NCBI GenBank assembly: GCA_947044365.1
Contig: OX345636.1
Span: 28,004,466-28,068,465, forward strand
DNA from: Petrosia ficiformis
Taxonomy: Eukaryota > Porifera > Demospongiae > Haplosclerida > Petrosiidae
Reading direction: 5' to 3'
DNA: 64,000 nucleotides
Of the stretch, positions 20,117 to 31,000 are shown piece after piece (position 1 is the stretch's first letter; every line of letters begins with the position of its first letter). The notes beneath the pieces were generated by a model. The model was not told the DNA's origin, did no database searches, and saw only the letters and a list, made by a program, of their open reading frames with translations. The position numbers and the translations under genes were made by a program.

Positions 20117-21121
20117 CTAATATCCTGTGGGTTCTCCATTTGCTTCAATTGCTTTAGGAATCACTTTTTTAAGGTGTCGTATGTATTTTATACATTTTGG
20201 TACATCAACTGTTTTCCAAAACTCTTGAATCCCACCTATTAGCTCATCCTTTGTAGTTGGTTTGATATCTCGTCTGAGATACTCCTTCACTTCATGCCAG
20301 AGATTCTCTATCGGATTGAAGTCTGGCGATTCAGCTGGTGTCTTCCACCAGTTGATTGATTTAGCTTGTAGGAAAGCTTTAGCCTTTATTGATGTGTGCT
20401 TAGGATCATTGTCCATCATTAGTCGGTGGTGATCAGGATACACATCTCTCACAAATGGTATCAAAAAGTCGTTTAAAATCTGACAAAATCCATCAGCTTC
20501 TAGTGTGCCTGTGAAAATACAAATATTGGTAGCTCCTCTACAACTAATGCCTGCCCATACATGGACTTTGAATGGATGCTTAGGACGAGGTTTAGGAGTT
20601 GGCTGCTCTCCCCTTTTCCTATGACAAAATCTCCTGTGAGACTCCATTTGAATAGAAGCTTCGTCTGTCCAAATGACGTCTTCAAACTCACATTCCATAT
20701 TCTCCGTTGCCCATGCAAGACGTTTCACTTTGTTGGGCTGGCGTATCAGTTGACAATATGCTGATCCTCTGAACGTCCAACCCAAGAGTCTTCGACTATT
20801 CAGTATGGTCGTCAGAGACACTTCGTGGCCAAGGCTCGCTAATAGCTTGTGAAGTTGGACAGCAGTTGTTTCATCGTCTGTTCTCATCTGTATTTCAACT
20901 ATCCTTAGTACCTCCATGGAAAGCTTTGTAGATCTCCCTGATCCCTGTCTTCGCTCTATAGTTCCATCAATCTCGTATCTTCTCAGAAACGCCGCGACGC
21001 TCTTTCTAGTGGTAACTATTCCTTCTTTATGCAACAACCTAGCAACCTCCGCCCTATTATCTCTTCCTTCGACATAAACTAAATGGACAATTCTTTGCTT
21101 AGCATATACAGACAAAACCAT
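20117..21121 (-). CDS. Tc1/mariner transposase, DD34E, intact
   Basis: A 334-residue cut-and-paste transposase acting on the flanking TIRs. I start at the ATG at 21121 (MVLSVYAKQRIV), because this gives a normal Tc1 length (about 340) and begins at the first HTH; an open frame extends upstream to 21208. There are two N-terminal helix-turn-helix regions (NRAEVARLLHKEGI.. and ..VSLTTILNSRRLLGW) joined by a GRSTK hook. The catalytic triad is Asp in VIWTDEAS, Asp in MMDNDPKHTS and Glu in NPIENLWHEVK, with 34 residues between the second and third (DD34E). There is no stop or frameshift, so the protein could be active. It is convergent with the BEN-domain gene inside the same element. Confidence 0.93.
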   Translation of the reverse strand: MVLSVYAKQRIVHLVYVEGRDNRAEVARLLHKEGIVTTRKSVAAFLRRYEIDGTIERRQGSGRSTKLSMEVLRIVEIQMRTDDETTAVQLHKLLASLGHEVSLTTILNSRRLLGWTFRGSAYCQLIRQPNKVKRLAWATENMECEFEDVIWTDEASIQMESHRRFCHRKRGEQPTPKPRPKHPFKVHVWAGISCRGATNICIFTGTLEADGFCQILNDFLIPFVRDVYPDHHRLMMDNDPKHTSIKAKAFLQAKSINWWKTPAESPDFNPIENLWHEVKEYLRRDIKPTTKDELIGGIQEFWKTVDVPKCIKYIRHLKKVIPKAIEANGEPTGY

Positions 21122-21336
21122 GGCAAAAACAAACAATGAAGTACTGGCGAAGCAATATAATGTAATACGCGCGTAAAAATTTAAATTATATAATATAATA
21201 ATTATCATTAAACCGCAAACGGAAACCGTTTCTTCCGTTTCTCTTTATCCCCTTTCTCTTTTTGAGTTTTCCCGTTCTGTTTAGGAAAATGGAAATGGAA
21301 AGTATAAACGGAAACAGAGCATACATAACAGCAAAT

Positions 21337-21363
21337 GTGTAACCTTTTTTTCTGGGGCTACTG
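21337..21363. repeat. right TIR of the Tc1/BEN element
   Basis: Starts GTGTAACC, ends GGGGCTACTG; followed by TA (21364-21365). One mismatch to the left TIR. Confidence 0.92.
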
Positions 21364-21723
21364 TATATGCAGCAAGAGTTAAATCTGAGGAGTGGCTCAG
21401 GTATTGTATGGTTTAGCTGATGGCTTACAGGTGTTGATAAGAGTTCAAAAATGTGCCTAGTGTGCATATGAATGGTATAGTGTTAGTAGGCAGTATGCAT
21501 GTAAAAGTGCAAATGATTTGCTGTATGCACCATTCTGCAGGTGACACCCTGTACAGTCAACTAAAACCTGATTATTTTACACCTGTAGGCCATAGCATAG
21601 ATACAATACAGAAAGTCTAGTACTACTAATTTACTCCTGTTGCACCTCAGTGTTGCTTTTATAGTCCTGTTCACAACTCACTCTGTGGCGAAAGAAGTGG
21701 TTTTGCTTATGGCTTGGCTTTGG

Positions 21724-23768
21724 AAGGAATTATCCTCTACACTAGTGATGACGAATATGAAGGAGCAGAAAGAAAACCCACCAGAGAAGAAGAGAAAGGT
21801 ATGCACTGGTATACGTATACATAAAGCATTAATTTTTGCTGACAGATCTGCAACTGCAAGAGTACCAGTAAGAAGCCTTTTAAACAACATTACAGGAAGA
21901 CATGGGAGAAGAATCCACATTTCAAGTCCTGGCTAACAGAGGTAAAATCTAACCCTCATAAAGCTTTCTGCAAAATATGCAAGAAAGAAATGACAGACGT
22001 TGTTACTGCTCTACGAAAACATCAAAGCACAACGTACCATCAAGAGCGGGCCAAGATCCTCCAGATTCCATCATCCAACAGAATAGACTCGATGTTTAGA
22101 GGAGAACAGCAGGGTAATGATGCTGTGAAAAAAAAATGGCTGTGTTTGTTAGCGAGCACAACTTATCGTTTCACATAATGGACCACTTAAGTGATCTTCC
22201 AAAGCTATGCCCTAACTCCAAAATTGCTTCTAAAGTGAAATGCAAGCGTACAAAGACCAAATGTATTGTCACCAAGGCTTTGGCTCCACACTTTCATGAA
22301 ACACTGGTTGTGAATCTTAAAAAAGAGCATTTTTCCATGATAATTGATGAGACAACAGATATAGCAACAGAGTTAGCTTTGGTTACATGACAGTATAGTA
22401 AGGAGTTATAAGGTGTTGTTTGTTCACGCTATGAGTTCGAGTTGGTTGCAGAAGCAATTTTCAAGCCATCTGTAATGTTCTGGAAAGAGATGGTATACCG
22501 TTAACGAACATTATAGGCTTCGCAGCTGACACAATGAACGTCACAGCATAACAGTGTCATATCTCGTTTTAAGGAAAAAGTTCCAAATATTTTGGTTCTT
22601 CGTTGCATATGTCACAGTGCACAATTGTGTGCTTCTCACTCATGTGAGAAGCTCCTTCGTACAGCCGAAGACCTCATGCACGATGTGTACAATTATTTTA
22701 GCCATAGTCCTAAGCGCCAGGCAGAATTTAGTCTAATACAATTATTTGCTGAGGTAGACCCACATCAGCTTCTTAAATGGTGTCAGACCCGTTGGCTATC
22801 GCTTCATTCATCGATTGATTGAGCAGTGGGATGCATTAATTATATACTTTCAGGCTGTCACTGCTACAGATAATTTGTTAGCATCTTAAAAATTTTGACT
22901 CAATTGCAAAATCCAATATGGAAACTTTATTTACATTTCCTCAACTTCGTACTCCCCAAATTCACGGAATTAAACCTCATGTTTCAGAGCTCAAAAATGT
23001 CAATCCACCTCCTATCTCGGGGATTAGATACACTGTACAGAGATGTTTTAAGCTGCTATATGATATTGGAGGAAAAATTGCCTGACAGACATAGATCCAA
23101 CTTCGCAGGTAAATTTATTGCCCTTACCGAGCATGTATATGAGAGCAAAAGTTACGTTACTGCTGACAACACCAGATTACTTGCAACGAGCAACAGATGT
23201 TCAGTACTTTTTGAGAAAGGTACAGGAATTTTACATAGAAGCAGCTTTACAAATTAAAGCAAGATTCCCTATTGGTGATCCCTTGATTGAGATGTTCGAG
23301 GTTCTCGATCCAAATGCAAGTCATTCGAAGTTCCCTTCTCTTGTACCACTGGCTGCTAGTTTTCCAAATATAGTTTCTGACTGTGACTTGCAAAAGCTGG
23401 ATGACGAATGGCGAAAATTGGCCATAGGAACACTTCCATTCGAAAAAGAAGATCTAGAACCAGAAGAATTTTGGGGCAAACTGTAGGAAATAACGGATGG
23501 GGCTGGATGTCCACAGTTCAAAACATTGTGCGGGTTTATGACTAGCTTATTGAGCTTGCCACATGCTAATGTCAACGCAGAAAGGATATTTTCCTCAGTA
23601 AATATCATTAAAACGAAATCAAAAAACAGGCTCAAAACTTCTACAGTCCGTGCTCTTTTAAAAGCAAAAAATGGTATCAAATATAGCAGTGGGTATGTTG
23701 AGTTCTCTCTAGCATCAGATGTGAAAAAAAATGACTTCAGCAAATTTATACAGTGGAGAAAATTCTGA
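21724..23768 (+). pseudogene. hAT transposase (BED-like finger, RNase H, dimerisation), broken
   Basis: An almost complete hAT transposase scattered over several frames. A possible first exon ends at EKKRK/GTATGC (about 21800). After an acceptor-like CTGACAG, the frame reads TWEKNPHFKSWL, FCKICKKEMTDV and HQSTTYH, a zinc finger. Then come SKIASKVKCKRTKTKC, FSMIIDETTD (catalytic Asp region), LRTAEDLMHDVYNYF, WCQTRWLSLHSS and PDYLQRATDVQYFLRKV. The C-terminal hAT dimerisation segment is HANVNAERIFSSVN. At least five frameshifts or stops lie between 22390 and 23520. It is a dead copy of a group whose members are often annotated as zinc-finger-like proteins in animals. Confidence 0.82.
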
Positions 23769-24984
23769 TGATTCAGATTTTGACTGACAGAGCAAAACCA
23801 TCTTTATAAACTCGTACTCTTAATCTTAAAATTCTAAATCTTAATATAATAGGCGGAGCTAGAAAGAAATGGAGAACGGTGATGTAGTAGCAAACAATTA
23901 TACCTCGATGGTTTTATTAGTTTGAAGTTTTTCTTGGCTAGCGACAGCCATGAAACAGGATCATTTGTGTTTGTGTGTCCATAGTTACTCTCGTTTCATT
24001 TTAAAGTCGTGAAACGATAACTGTAAGTCATAACTTTAGAATCAAAAGGTTTTACAAGAATTTCTACGTTCTTTTTTTTTTCCTTGTATAATTTGAAGTT
24101 TACCAGCACCCAGTTTGAAATGTCAATGTTTTTATTTTTCCAGAAAAAATGCTAACAGACACACAGACAAAACAATTACCGTACCCTTCCGCCTACGCTA
24201 CACGGCGAGGGTAATTACACAAACTTTTATATAAACTAGCCAACTTGGAAGCAATATCACCATTTGGCCTGGGCCTTCTTTCTTTCCTCATAGCATGTTT
24301 GTATAATGCCTCTGAAACATTGTATATTATATAACATATATAGCGTATGTTACCATGGGCAGCATTATATTATTACATAAGAGGTATCGTTTATAGTATG
24401 GTCTATCTCGTTTCTAGTTGCATGATGAAGCTGAGGCCCACTATCCACAATCCAAACCTGAAGCCAGGTGTCTGATAAATAGATACCTGCCAATCATACT
24501 ATAAACAATATGCAGTATATATACTTGCCGCCATGGCATCAGACATAATATTGCATATGCTTTATTTAGTTATTTTTATAAGCATAATTTTTCCAAATAC
24601 ATAATAAAATGCATTTTACCTCCTACAGTTTCATAGGACCTCTTCACATTTAGCCTCTGGATATGATGAAGCAGATGGTTGTTAATTAATTTACAAACAG
24701 GTAAGTATATATCACATGGCTGGGCATGTAAGTACAAGTGTACATAATATAAAATAGTTCTTTAATTAATTGCTTGTTACTAATAATTATTATGAAGTTG
24801 AATTTCTTTGATATTGCATGTACAGCTTTATGGTATAGCTTCATGATCAATGAAAAGCATCATCGAGGATTTATCTGTTCATGAAGGTGTATACAGTTGT
24901 ATAGCTTCATGATTAAATTCCATTTCACTGATCATGAAGGTGTTTACAGCTAAAGCATGAAAGGAATGCAATATTTAGAAAGGG
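23769..24984. other. intergenic with repeats
   Basis: No gene. 23850-24215 looks like an old mobile fragment ending in CCGCCTACGC..CGGCGAGGG, which resembles the inverted words at 9007-9030. 24226-24700 is homologous to 39145-39300 (AAACTAGCCAACTTGGAAGC, CCTCTGGATATGAT). 24820-24970 holds three imperfect copies of a GCTTCATGATxAA..GAAGGTGT unit. Confidence 0.5.
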
Positions 24985-24992
24985 TATAAAAG
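24985..24992 (+). promoter_or_regulatory. TATA box of the small cysteine-rich gene
   Basis: TATAAAAG, 41 bp upstream of the ATG at 25026, predicting transcription from about 25015 and a very short leader. It resembles the TATAAAAA ahead of the gene at 34702. Confidence 0.6.
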
Positions 24993-25025
24993 ACAAGCAC
25001 AGTTTGAAAGTGTTCATTTATAGTC

Positions 25026-25337
25026 ATGGCAGAATTAGAAATCCCGGATGAGATTATTCGATTGATGAAGAAGAGATGGAAAGAGGTGAACGATAAAGAA
25101 CCAGAAGCCAAAAAGCCTAGAACTGAAGAAAAGCACAGAGGTACCTGTAAAAACTGCCATTGCTACCGATGTTGCCACCACGTATGGATTTGTGGCAAAT
25201 GCAGAATAGAAAAGGACACATTTCATGTCTGGGTAAACCAGAACAAACAGGAAAAAGAAAGGAAAGAGAGAGCAAAAGGTGGAGGTAGGAAAGGACAGAA
25301 TAGTGGAGGAAGTAGATCAGGAGAGAAAAAAGACTAA
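25026..25337 (+). CDS. small basic protein with a cysteine/histidine cluster
   Basis: A 103-residue intronless ORF with a good TATA box and start (GTCATGG). Residues about 1-25 form an acidic amphipathic helix (ELEIPDEIIRLMKKRW). A nuclear-localisation-like KKPRTEEK follows. Residues about 40-58 are a dense metal-binding cluster: Cys at relative positions 0, 3, 5, 8, 9, 15 and 18, with His at 4, 10 and 11. The C-terminus is Lys/Arg/Gly-rich (KERKERAKGGGRKGQ). The C-x2-C-x-C-x2-C-C-x-H spacing is reminiscent of retroviral transactivators, but no viral genes are nearby and I treat it as convergence. I do not recognise the family. Composition suggests a nuclear nucleic-acid-binding role (inference). 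It could also belong to a mobile element. Confidence 0.6.
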   Translation: MAELEIPDEIIRLMKKRWKEVNDKEPEAKKPRTEEKHRGTCKNCHCYRCCHHVWICGKCRIEKDTFHVWVNQNKQEKERKERAKGGGRKGQNSGGSRSGEKKD

Positions 25338-26685
25338 ATTAAGAAATAGTTTTAAATGAATTTATAGAATACTTGAAATTATTTTACTATACATTTACTA
25401 TATTTTAGAATTACTGTACTATAATTATAAAGTTAAATAATTATATTAGCTAAATAAGTTTTTTAAATAGGTTTTAACTTTTTCCTTTTTCTCTGCTTTT
25501 GTCAGTAAAATATTTTAAATCTATTTCTTAACATATGAAGCTGTTAAGTGGGAATGGGTGCATCCAATTAATAACAGGAGTAAGTAAGTGTGCATATATC
25601 ACATGGCTGGGCTTTAATAGGACCTATATGCCCGTAAATGGTCGAAGAAGAGACGACAACTGTAGAATAATAATGTTTACATATAATATAATTAATATTT
25701 TTATAACTTAGTAATAAAAATTATCATGTTAATGATACCATTACCCAACATACATACAGTATGTATGTAAAACTGATTATTGGTTTCTGGTACCCTCCCA
25801 ATCTAGTTTGTGGATTTTTGACTTTGCTATCCCATTTCTGTACATGATAATGTGTTAAGTGAAGTTTCCTCAGGCCAGATCAACACATAGATTTTCACGT
25901 AATATATGAATCAAGTGTTGTTTTCCATCAATTAACACATTAAATTCCATAACCTGAGATCAATTGTCACTAATTACTCCGGTGTATGTTTCACAGGGCC
26001 ATTTAAAATTTTCATTATTATTCAGTCACCATTGCTAGATTATGTATAATTATTTTATTATTATTGCATGTGACATCAATCACATCCAGATGATTATTAC
26101 CAACTACACATATAACAGGACACAAGGTTAAGTGGCAATGGCTGGGCTTTAATAGGAACTATAAGCAAACACAATGGGAATGCACACAGTTCACACAGTT
26201 ATGTATATATGAATATGTCTGTTGCCCTCTCATTGCACTCCTTTCCAATACAATATGGTTGGGCACATGTGAAATGCTGCAAATAGAAATTCAACAGTTA
26301 CGTGCAGTAAAAAATTGCTTTATTGCATATGTCAGAAGATCGAGATGAGAGTTCTTCCTGTGAAATTTAATGCATAATAATTAAGAATTATCGTATTTCC
26401 TTGATTAGGAGCCGCGGCTACTATTTCGATACATGACTTCTAAGGGAGAGGCCACAATTCAAGGGCGGCTATAATTATTAATTTATTATTATTAATAACA
26501 ATTATCATTACTTAATCATTAGTGACTAAATTTTAAGGGCGCATGTAGCGTGTTTCATCAGTCTTCATCATCTTCACTGTTGAATGGATCATCATCGTCG
26601 TCGCTGTCTTCTGCTCTATAATTGTCTTCGCATCACTTGCTACACCATTTTTCTTAATACAACTGAATCTGATTTAACCACATCT
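25338..26685. other. intergenic; pogo-type terminus near 26391
   Basis: No gene. Two copies of GGCTGGGCTTTAATAGGA (about 25602 and 26140), plus a partial one at 24720, mark a dispersed repeat. At 26391-26480, CGTATTTCCTTGATTAGGAGCCGCGGC resembles the terminal sequence of pogo-like elements and matches, inverted, the end at 38040-38095. It is the likely 3' end of the pogo remnant that follows. Confidence 0.5.
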
Positions 26686-27333
26686 TCAGTGACAGCATCC
26701 CAGCATTCCCAGGTTAATTTCACGCATTGAAGGACCTGCTGGTGTGTATGACTTCTTTCCTGATGTCATCCGCTGAAGATGCTTAGTGAGAACTCCAGGG
26801 ATAACACTGATGTTGTTACATCTTCTAGTGATAGAAATTCTAACACTATCCATAAATATGGCACCTGTATGAATCCCACACCAGGATACATTGTGAACTA
26901 CCTTGGATATCATGTCGGCTGGCAACCTCTGACTCACTGTGGTGCAACGACGAAGTGTGAAACTGTTGTGTTTGAAAAAGTTTTCAAGCCATCCCCTGCT
27001 TGCACTAATGTTCTCAGTCCTATCACTCAATTGGAATAGTATCTTTGCCTTCCTCTGTATACTTGACCTGGTGACTCGAAGATTTCTAGCTCTTAAATGT
27101 TCAATCCATTCTTCCAGTTCCTCCTTGATTTCTGGTAACAAAGGTTTACGTCCAGCACCTTCTAACCTCTTCTTCTTAGATGGCAATTGTCCTAGCTCTC
27201 TCTTTTCATCAACCCCATATTTCCTAGCTGCTGCTCTATTTGACTTCTTCTCTGCACACGCCACAACTTTCAATTTAAAACCAGCTTCAAATGATCTCTT
27301 TCTACTAATTACTCTTTCAGCCATTGCACACAT
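26686..27333 (-). pseudogene. pogo/Tigger-like transposase with catalytic core deleted
   Basis: Starts with a CENP-B/pogo N-terminus: RKRSFEAGFKLKVV, NRAAARKYGVDEKR, LPSKKKRLEGAGRKPLLP and LEEWIEHLRARNLRVTRSSIQRKA, the second HTH. It then jumps at about residue 150 (KVVHNV) to C-terminal pieces resembling the region after the second catalytic Asp (ISVIPGVLTKHLQ), and jumps again to TSGKKS...LGMLGCCH. The DDE residues are gone, so this is an internal-deletion derivative whose frame happens to stay open for 215 codons. Any product could bind DNA but not transpose. A pogo-type terminus lies downstream near 26391. Confidence 0.75.
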
Positions 27334-27622
27334 TTTTTTCTCTTATTTATTAATAAGAAGTGTTAAAAATCTACCGTAATAATAAAGTGTCAATATCACG
27401 TCACGTATTGTGTAATAATTACAGTATTATTAAAATTATAAAGTGGACGCCATCCATAGGTGACAAACACGCCGAGGTAGTAATCTTAGAATGATCATCA
27501 GACAAATGTCCTTTTGACATCATTATCAGACGGACACATGTCCCTTTGAATAGATTTTTGACCAGACATGCATTTTTGTATGAATCACAATATACCGGTT
27601 AAAATGTGAAGAAATTTATCTA

Positions 27623-27790
27623 TTAAACAATCACAGTGTTTGTAGAAGAGTATAGTCTATTCCTTTTCTTCTTCCAAAGTTTAAGGGGTTCGTTAAAATC
27701 AAAATTTTCAGGATCTGGACCATTTACTGATATGAACATTAAAGACTTCACTGTTTTTATGGCCCGTAGGGCCATCCCTATGATTGCTTT
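27623..27790 (-). pseudogene. hAT C-terminal fragment
   Basis: Minus-strand reading ALRAIKTVKSLMFISVNGPD followed by FDFNEPLKLWKKKRNRL matches the extreme C-terminus of some hAT transposases (..LMRISINGP...F....LWxxxxNRR). Only about 50 residues remain. Its upstream side (27757-27905) is a repeat shared with 51055-51190. Confidence 0.45.
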
Positions 27791-27808
27791 CCCACGGGTT
27801 CGATGTGT

Positions 27809-27845
<37 letters not shown>

Positions 27846-27905
27846 TGTGTCACTTACGCGAGTATGCGTTGTATACGTAGTTAAGGAAGTTATGTCATTC
27901 CCGGG
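27757..27905. repeat. repeat shared (inverted) with 51055-51190
   Basis: GGCCATCCCTAT.ATTGCTTTCC, a TA microsatellite, GTTTGTGTCACTT.C.CGA, then TTAAGGAAGTT.TGTCATTCCCG. The same order is found on the opposite strand at 51055-51190. The TA run (27811-27842) is longer here. Confidence 0.8.
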
Positions 27906-28028
27906 GGCGGAACCAATAAGGAAGCGTTTTGGGAACTCTCTATCGTCTGCGAAATCCTGTAGCAATGGAAACTTGTGCGTCCAGCTGTTTACCTTTGTTC
28001 TTACACCTGGCAGCTTACTACTACTAGT

Positions 28029-31000
28029 ATGTCTACTGCTAGTATGGAGAACAAGAAAGCTAAACGTGCTCCGTGTAAACGAGTACTTGAAAAGGAAAAT
28101 TTAGATAGTATAGAAAGCCGTACGAGTGGTTCATGTAGTCCAAAGATACCTCGTCTAACAAATTCTGAGACCTGTACAGCTGTCCAACTATCTCTTCAAA
28201 ACCCAGACAATTCTTGTAGCTCCTCCCACAACAATGGAGGGCAAGAACGCTTGAGCAGGAGAGATAGAGAAAGACTGAGAAGACAAACTGAAACAGAAGA
28301 GCAGCGTAGTATCCGACTGAATAAACAAAGGGTACTCAACCGTAGACGTAGGAAAACTGAAAGTTTACAGGAAAGGGCAATACGTTTGGAAACAATGAGA
28401 CAAAGAGCTTCTATACGTAACAGTGTAGAGACTGAAGAACAAAGGTCCAGTCGGCTTGCTGACTTGAGTCAACGTGCTACTGTACGTGTCAGTGAGGAGA
28501 CTGAAGAAGAAAGGACCAGTCGTCTTGCTGACTTAAGACAACGTGCTAATGTACGTGTCAGTGAGGAGACTGAAGAAGAAAGGACCAGTCGTCTTGCTGA
28601 CTTGAGTCAACGTGCTAATGTACGTGTCAGTGAAGAGACTGAAGAAGAAAGGACCAGTCGTCTTGCTGACTTGAGTCAACGTGCTAATGTACGTGTCAGT
28701 GAGGAGACTGAAGAAGAAAGGACCAGTCGTCTTGCTGACTTGAGTCAACGTGCTAATGTACGTGTCAGTGAGGAGACTGAAGAAGAAAGGACCAGTCGTC
28801 TTGCTGACTTGAGTCAACGTGCTAATGTACGTGTCAGTGAGGAGACTGAAGAAGAAAGGACCAGTCGTCTTGCTGACTTGAGTCAACGTGCTAATGTACG
28901 TGTCAGTGAAGAGACTGAAGAAGAGAGGTCTAGCCGTTTAACTGATGCACGAATCAGAACTGCTTTTCATGTTAGTGAAGAGACCAGTGATGACAGGTCA
29001 CGCAGACTTCAGGTTATGAGTGACCGTGCATATGTACGTAGAAGTAGTGAGTCATCTGAAGCTAGAGAAGTTCGTCTGCAGACACTTAGAATACATAATC
29101 AATCTACAAGAGCCTGTACTACTCCTGTTCTTACACCACCAGTAAGTGGTGAGGAGCAAAGACGACTTCATCAGTTATCTCAAGATTTGGAGAAATTCAG
29201 GTCTGAGATTATTGTAAGCCCTAGTAATTCCTGCTTCTCGTGTCATCGCCTCACCTACCCCCAAGGAGGATCGTATGTGACCTATGAAACAGTAGAGGAC
29301 TTGATAGCGCCATTATATTCACATGCAACAACTATACCACTTCCTGATGTTCCTGAAGGTGAGTGTGTTTGGTTGTGTACACGTTGTCAGTCCATACTGG
29401 GTAAAGGGAAAGTACCACCTTATGCATGTATTAACAACATACAAGTTGTTGAAGTCCCTCCTGTATTATCTGTGTTAAACACAATGGAGCAGAGGTTGAT
29501 ATCTAAAGTACAAGCCTTTATGAAGCTTATAGTACTTCCATTAGGTCAAAGAGCATTGGCTGGCCAAAGTATAAATTTCCCTGTTGATGTTTCGCAGGTA
29601 TGTAATGCTCTACCTAGACCAATTGATGAATCTGGTGTAATACTAGTACAATCATCATCATCAACTTCTGCTTCAACCTCAACTGCTGAAGGGGGGGAAG
29701 GTTCATCATCTACTGTACCATCATCATCTTTTGTAACCACTCATTCCAGCAAAGGGTATGTGGTTAGAAAGCCTAAAATTATGAGAGCTTTACATTGGTT
29801 AAAGACTTCAAATGTATTGTATGGTAATATCACATGTGATGATAGTGATAATAATATTGATGAAGATGATGATGCAAATAATAATAATGATGCAGATAAT
29901 GATGATAATACCAATGAAGAAGATGATGAACAACAACAACAACAACAACAAGGTACAGTTAATAGGCCTCCCCAATTAGAAAGTTCAGTAGTTAGGACGG
30001 ACTTTAACATGCCTAACACGGAAGCTGTTGACATCATTCGTAATGGAGATTTCAATTATCCAGTTTATAGACTACCACGTGTTGAAGGCCAGCCTATTAG
30101 TTTGTTTACTGATGCTAAAGCAGAGGAAATGGCATTTCCCTGTTTGTTTCCCAATGGTGTCAATGGTTTCCTAACAGCCCGTGATCCAGCAATAAGTATT
30201 ACGGACTATATTCAAATCCGTTTACTTAATGCTGATAGTAGATGGGCTAGTCACATTCCCTATTTATTGTGGTCATGTAATCTCCTTGAGCAACACAGAC
30301 TACGTGATGCAGTTTGCATTGCAATGAGAATCCGATCCTCCTCGGGGGGTAGGCGACCTAGAAACCGTTTAGATCAAGCACAACAACAAGAGCATGACCA
30401 ACAGGCTTTGACAGCTGGTGATCTCTTGAGTGATACATCCTCAAAGAACCCTGACCTGTCTGAGAATTGTTTTGGTTTCATGCGTAATATTCGCGGCTCA
30501 GCTGCATATTGGCAGAGGGCTAAGCTTGATCTATTTGCAATGTTTCGTACACTTAGACCTCCCACTTTCTTCCTCACACTCAGTGCTGATGATATGAACT
30601 GGACTGATCTGCTCTACATCCTAGCAAACCGTGATGGAATGAATCTCACTGAGCAACAGGCGAAAGAATTGCCAACAACACAGCGGAAACGTCTCTTGTG
30701 TAGTTACCCTGTGATTGTTGCTCAACACTTTTCTCACCGATTCAATTCGTTTATGAAATTTATTCTAAATGGAGATGGTAAACCCATTGGTGAAATTCTG
30801 GACTACTTTTGGAGGGTTGAGTTTCAGCAGAGAGGCTCACCTCACATCCATTCTCTGTGGTGGGTGAAAGATGCTCCTAACCTACGTACTGTCGAAGGTA
30901 AGAGAGCTACACCAGAGTTCATTGATAAATACATAACGTGTGGAGTACCAGTGATTGGTGAGGATGATGAATTAAGATCGCTAGTGATGAGAGTACAGAG

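Larger units (their letters stand above)
17875..21363. mobile_element. Tc1/mariner element carrying a BEN-domain gene
   Basis: A 3,489-bp unit bounded by 27-bp inverted repeats (17875-17901 and 21337-21363) that differ at one base, each flanked by TA. Similarity between the ends continues imperfectly for about 100 bp (TTCCATTTCCATTT, AAACAGAA). Inside are two intact genes facing each other: a spliced BEN-domain gene starting 213 bp from the left end, and a DD34E transposase starting about 240 bp from the right end. Standard Tc1/mariner elements are 1-2.4 kb and carry only a transposase, so this arrangement is unusual. The symmetrical placement suggests each terminal region serves as a promoter for one gene. 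Confidence 0.85.

Noticed and set aside
25026..25337. Viral transactivator identity for the cysteine-rich small protein
   Set aside because: Only part of the cysteine spacing matches, and there are no LTRs or viral genes next to it; treated as convergence.
28533..28886. 117-codon minus-strand ORF of identical 23-residue repeats
   Set aside because: Antisense shadow of the 69-bp repeats in the Helitron gene.
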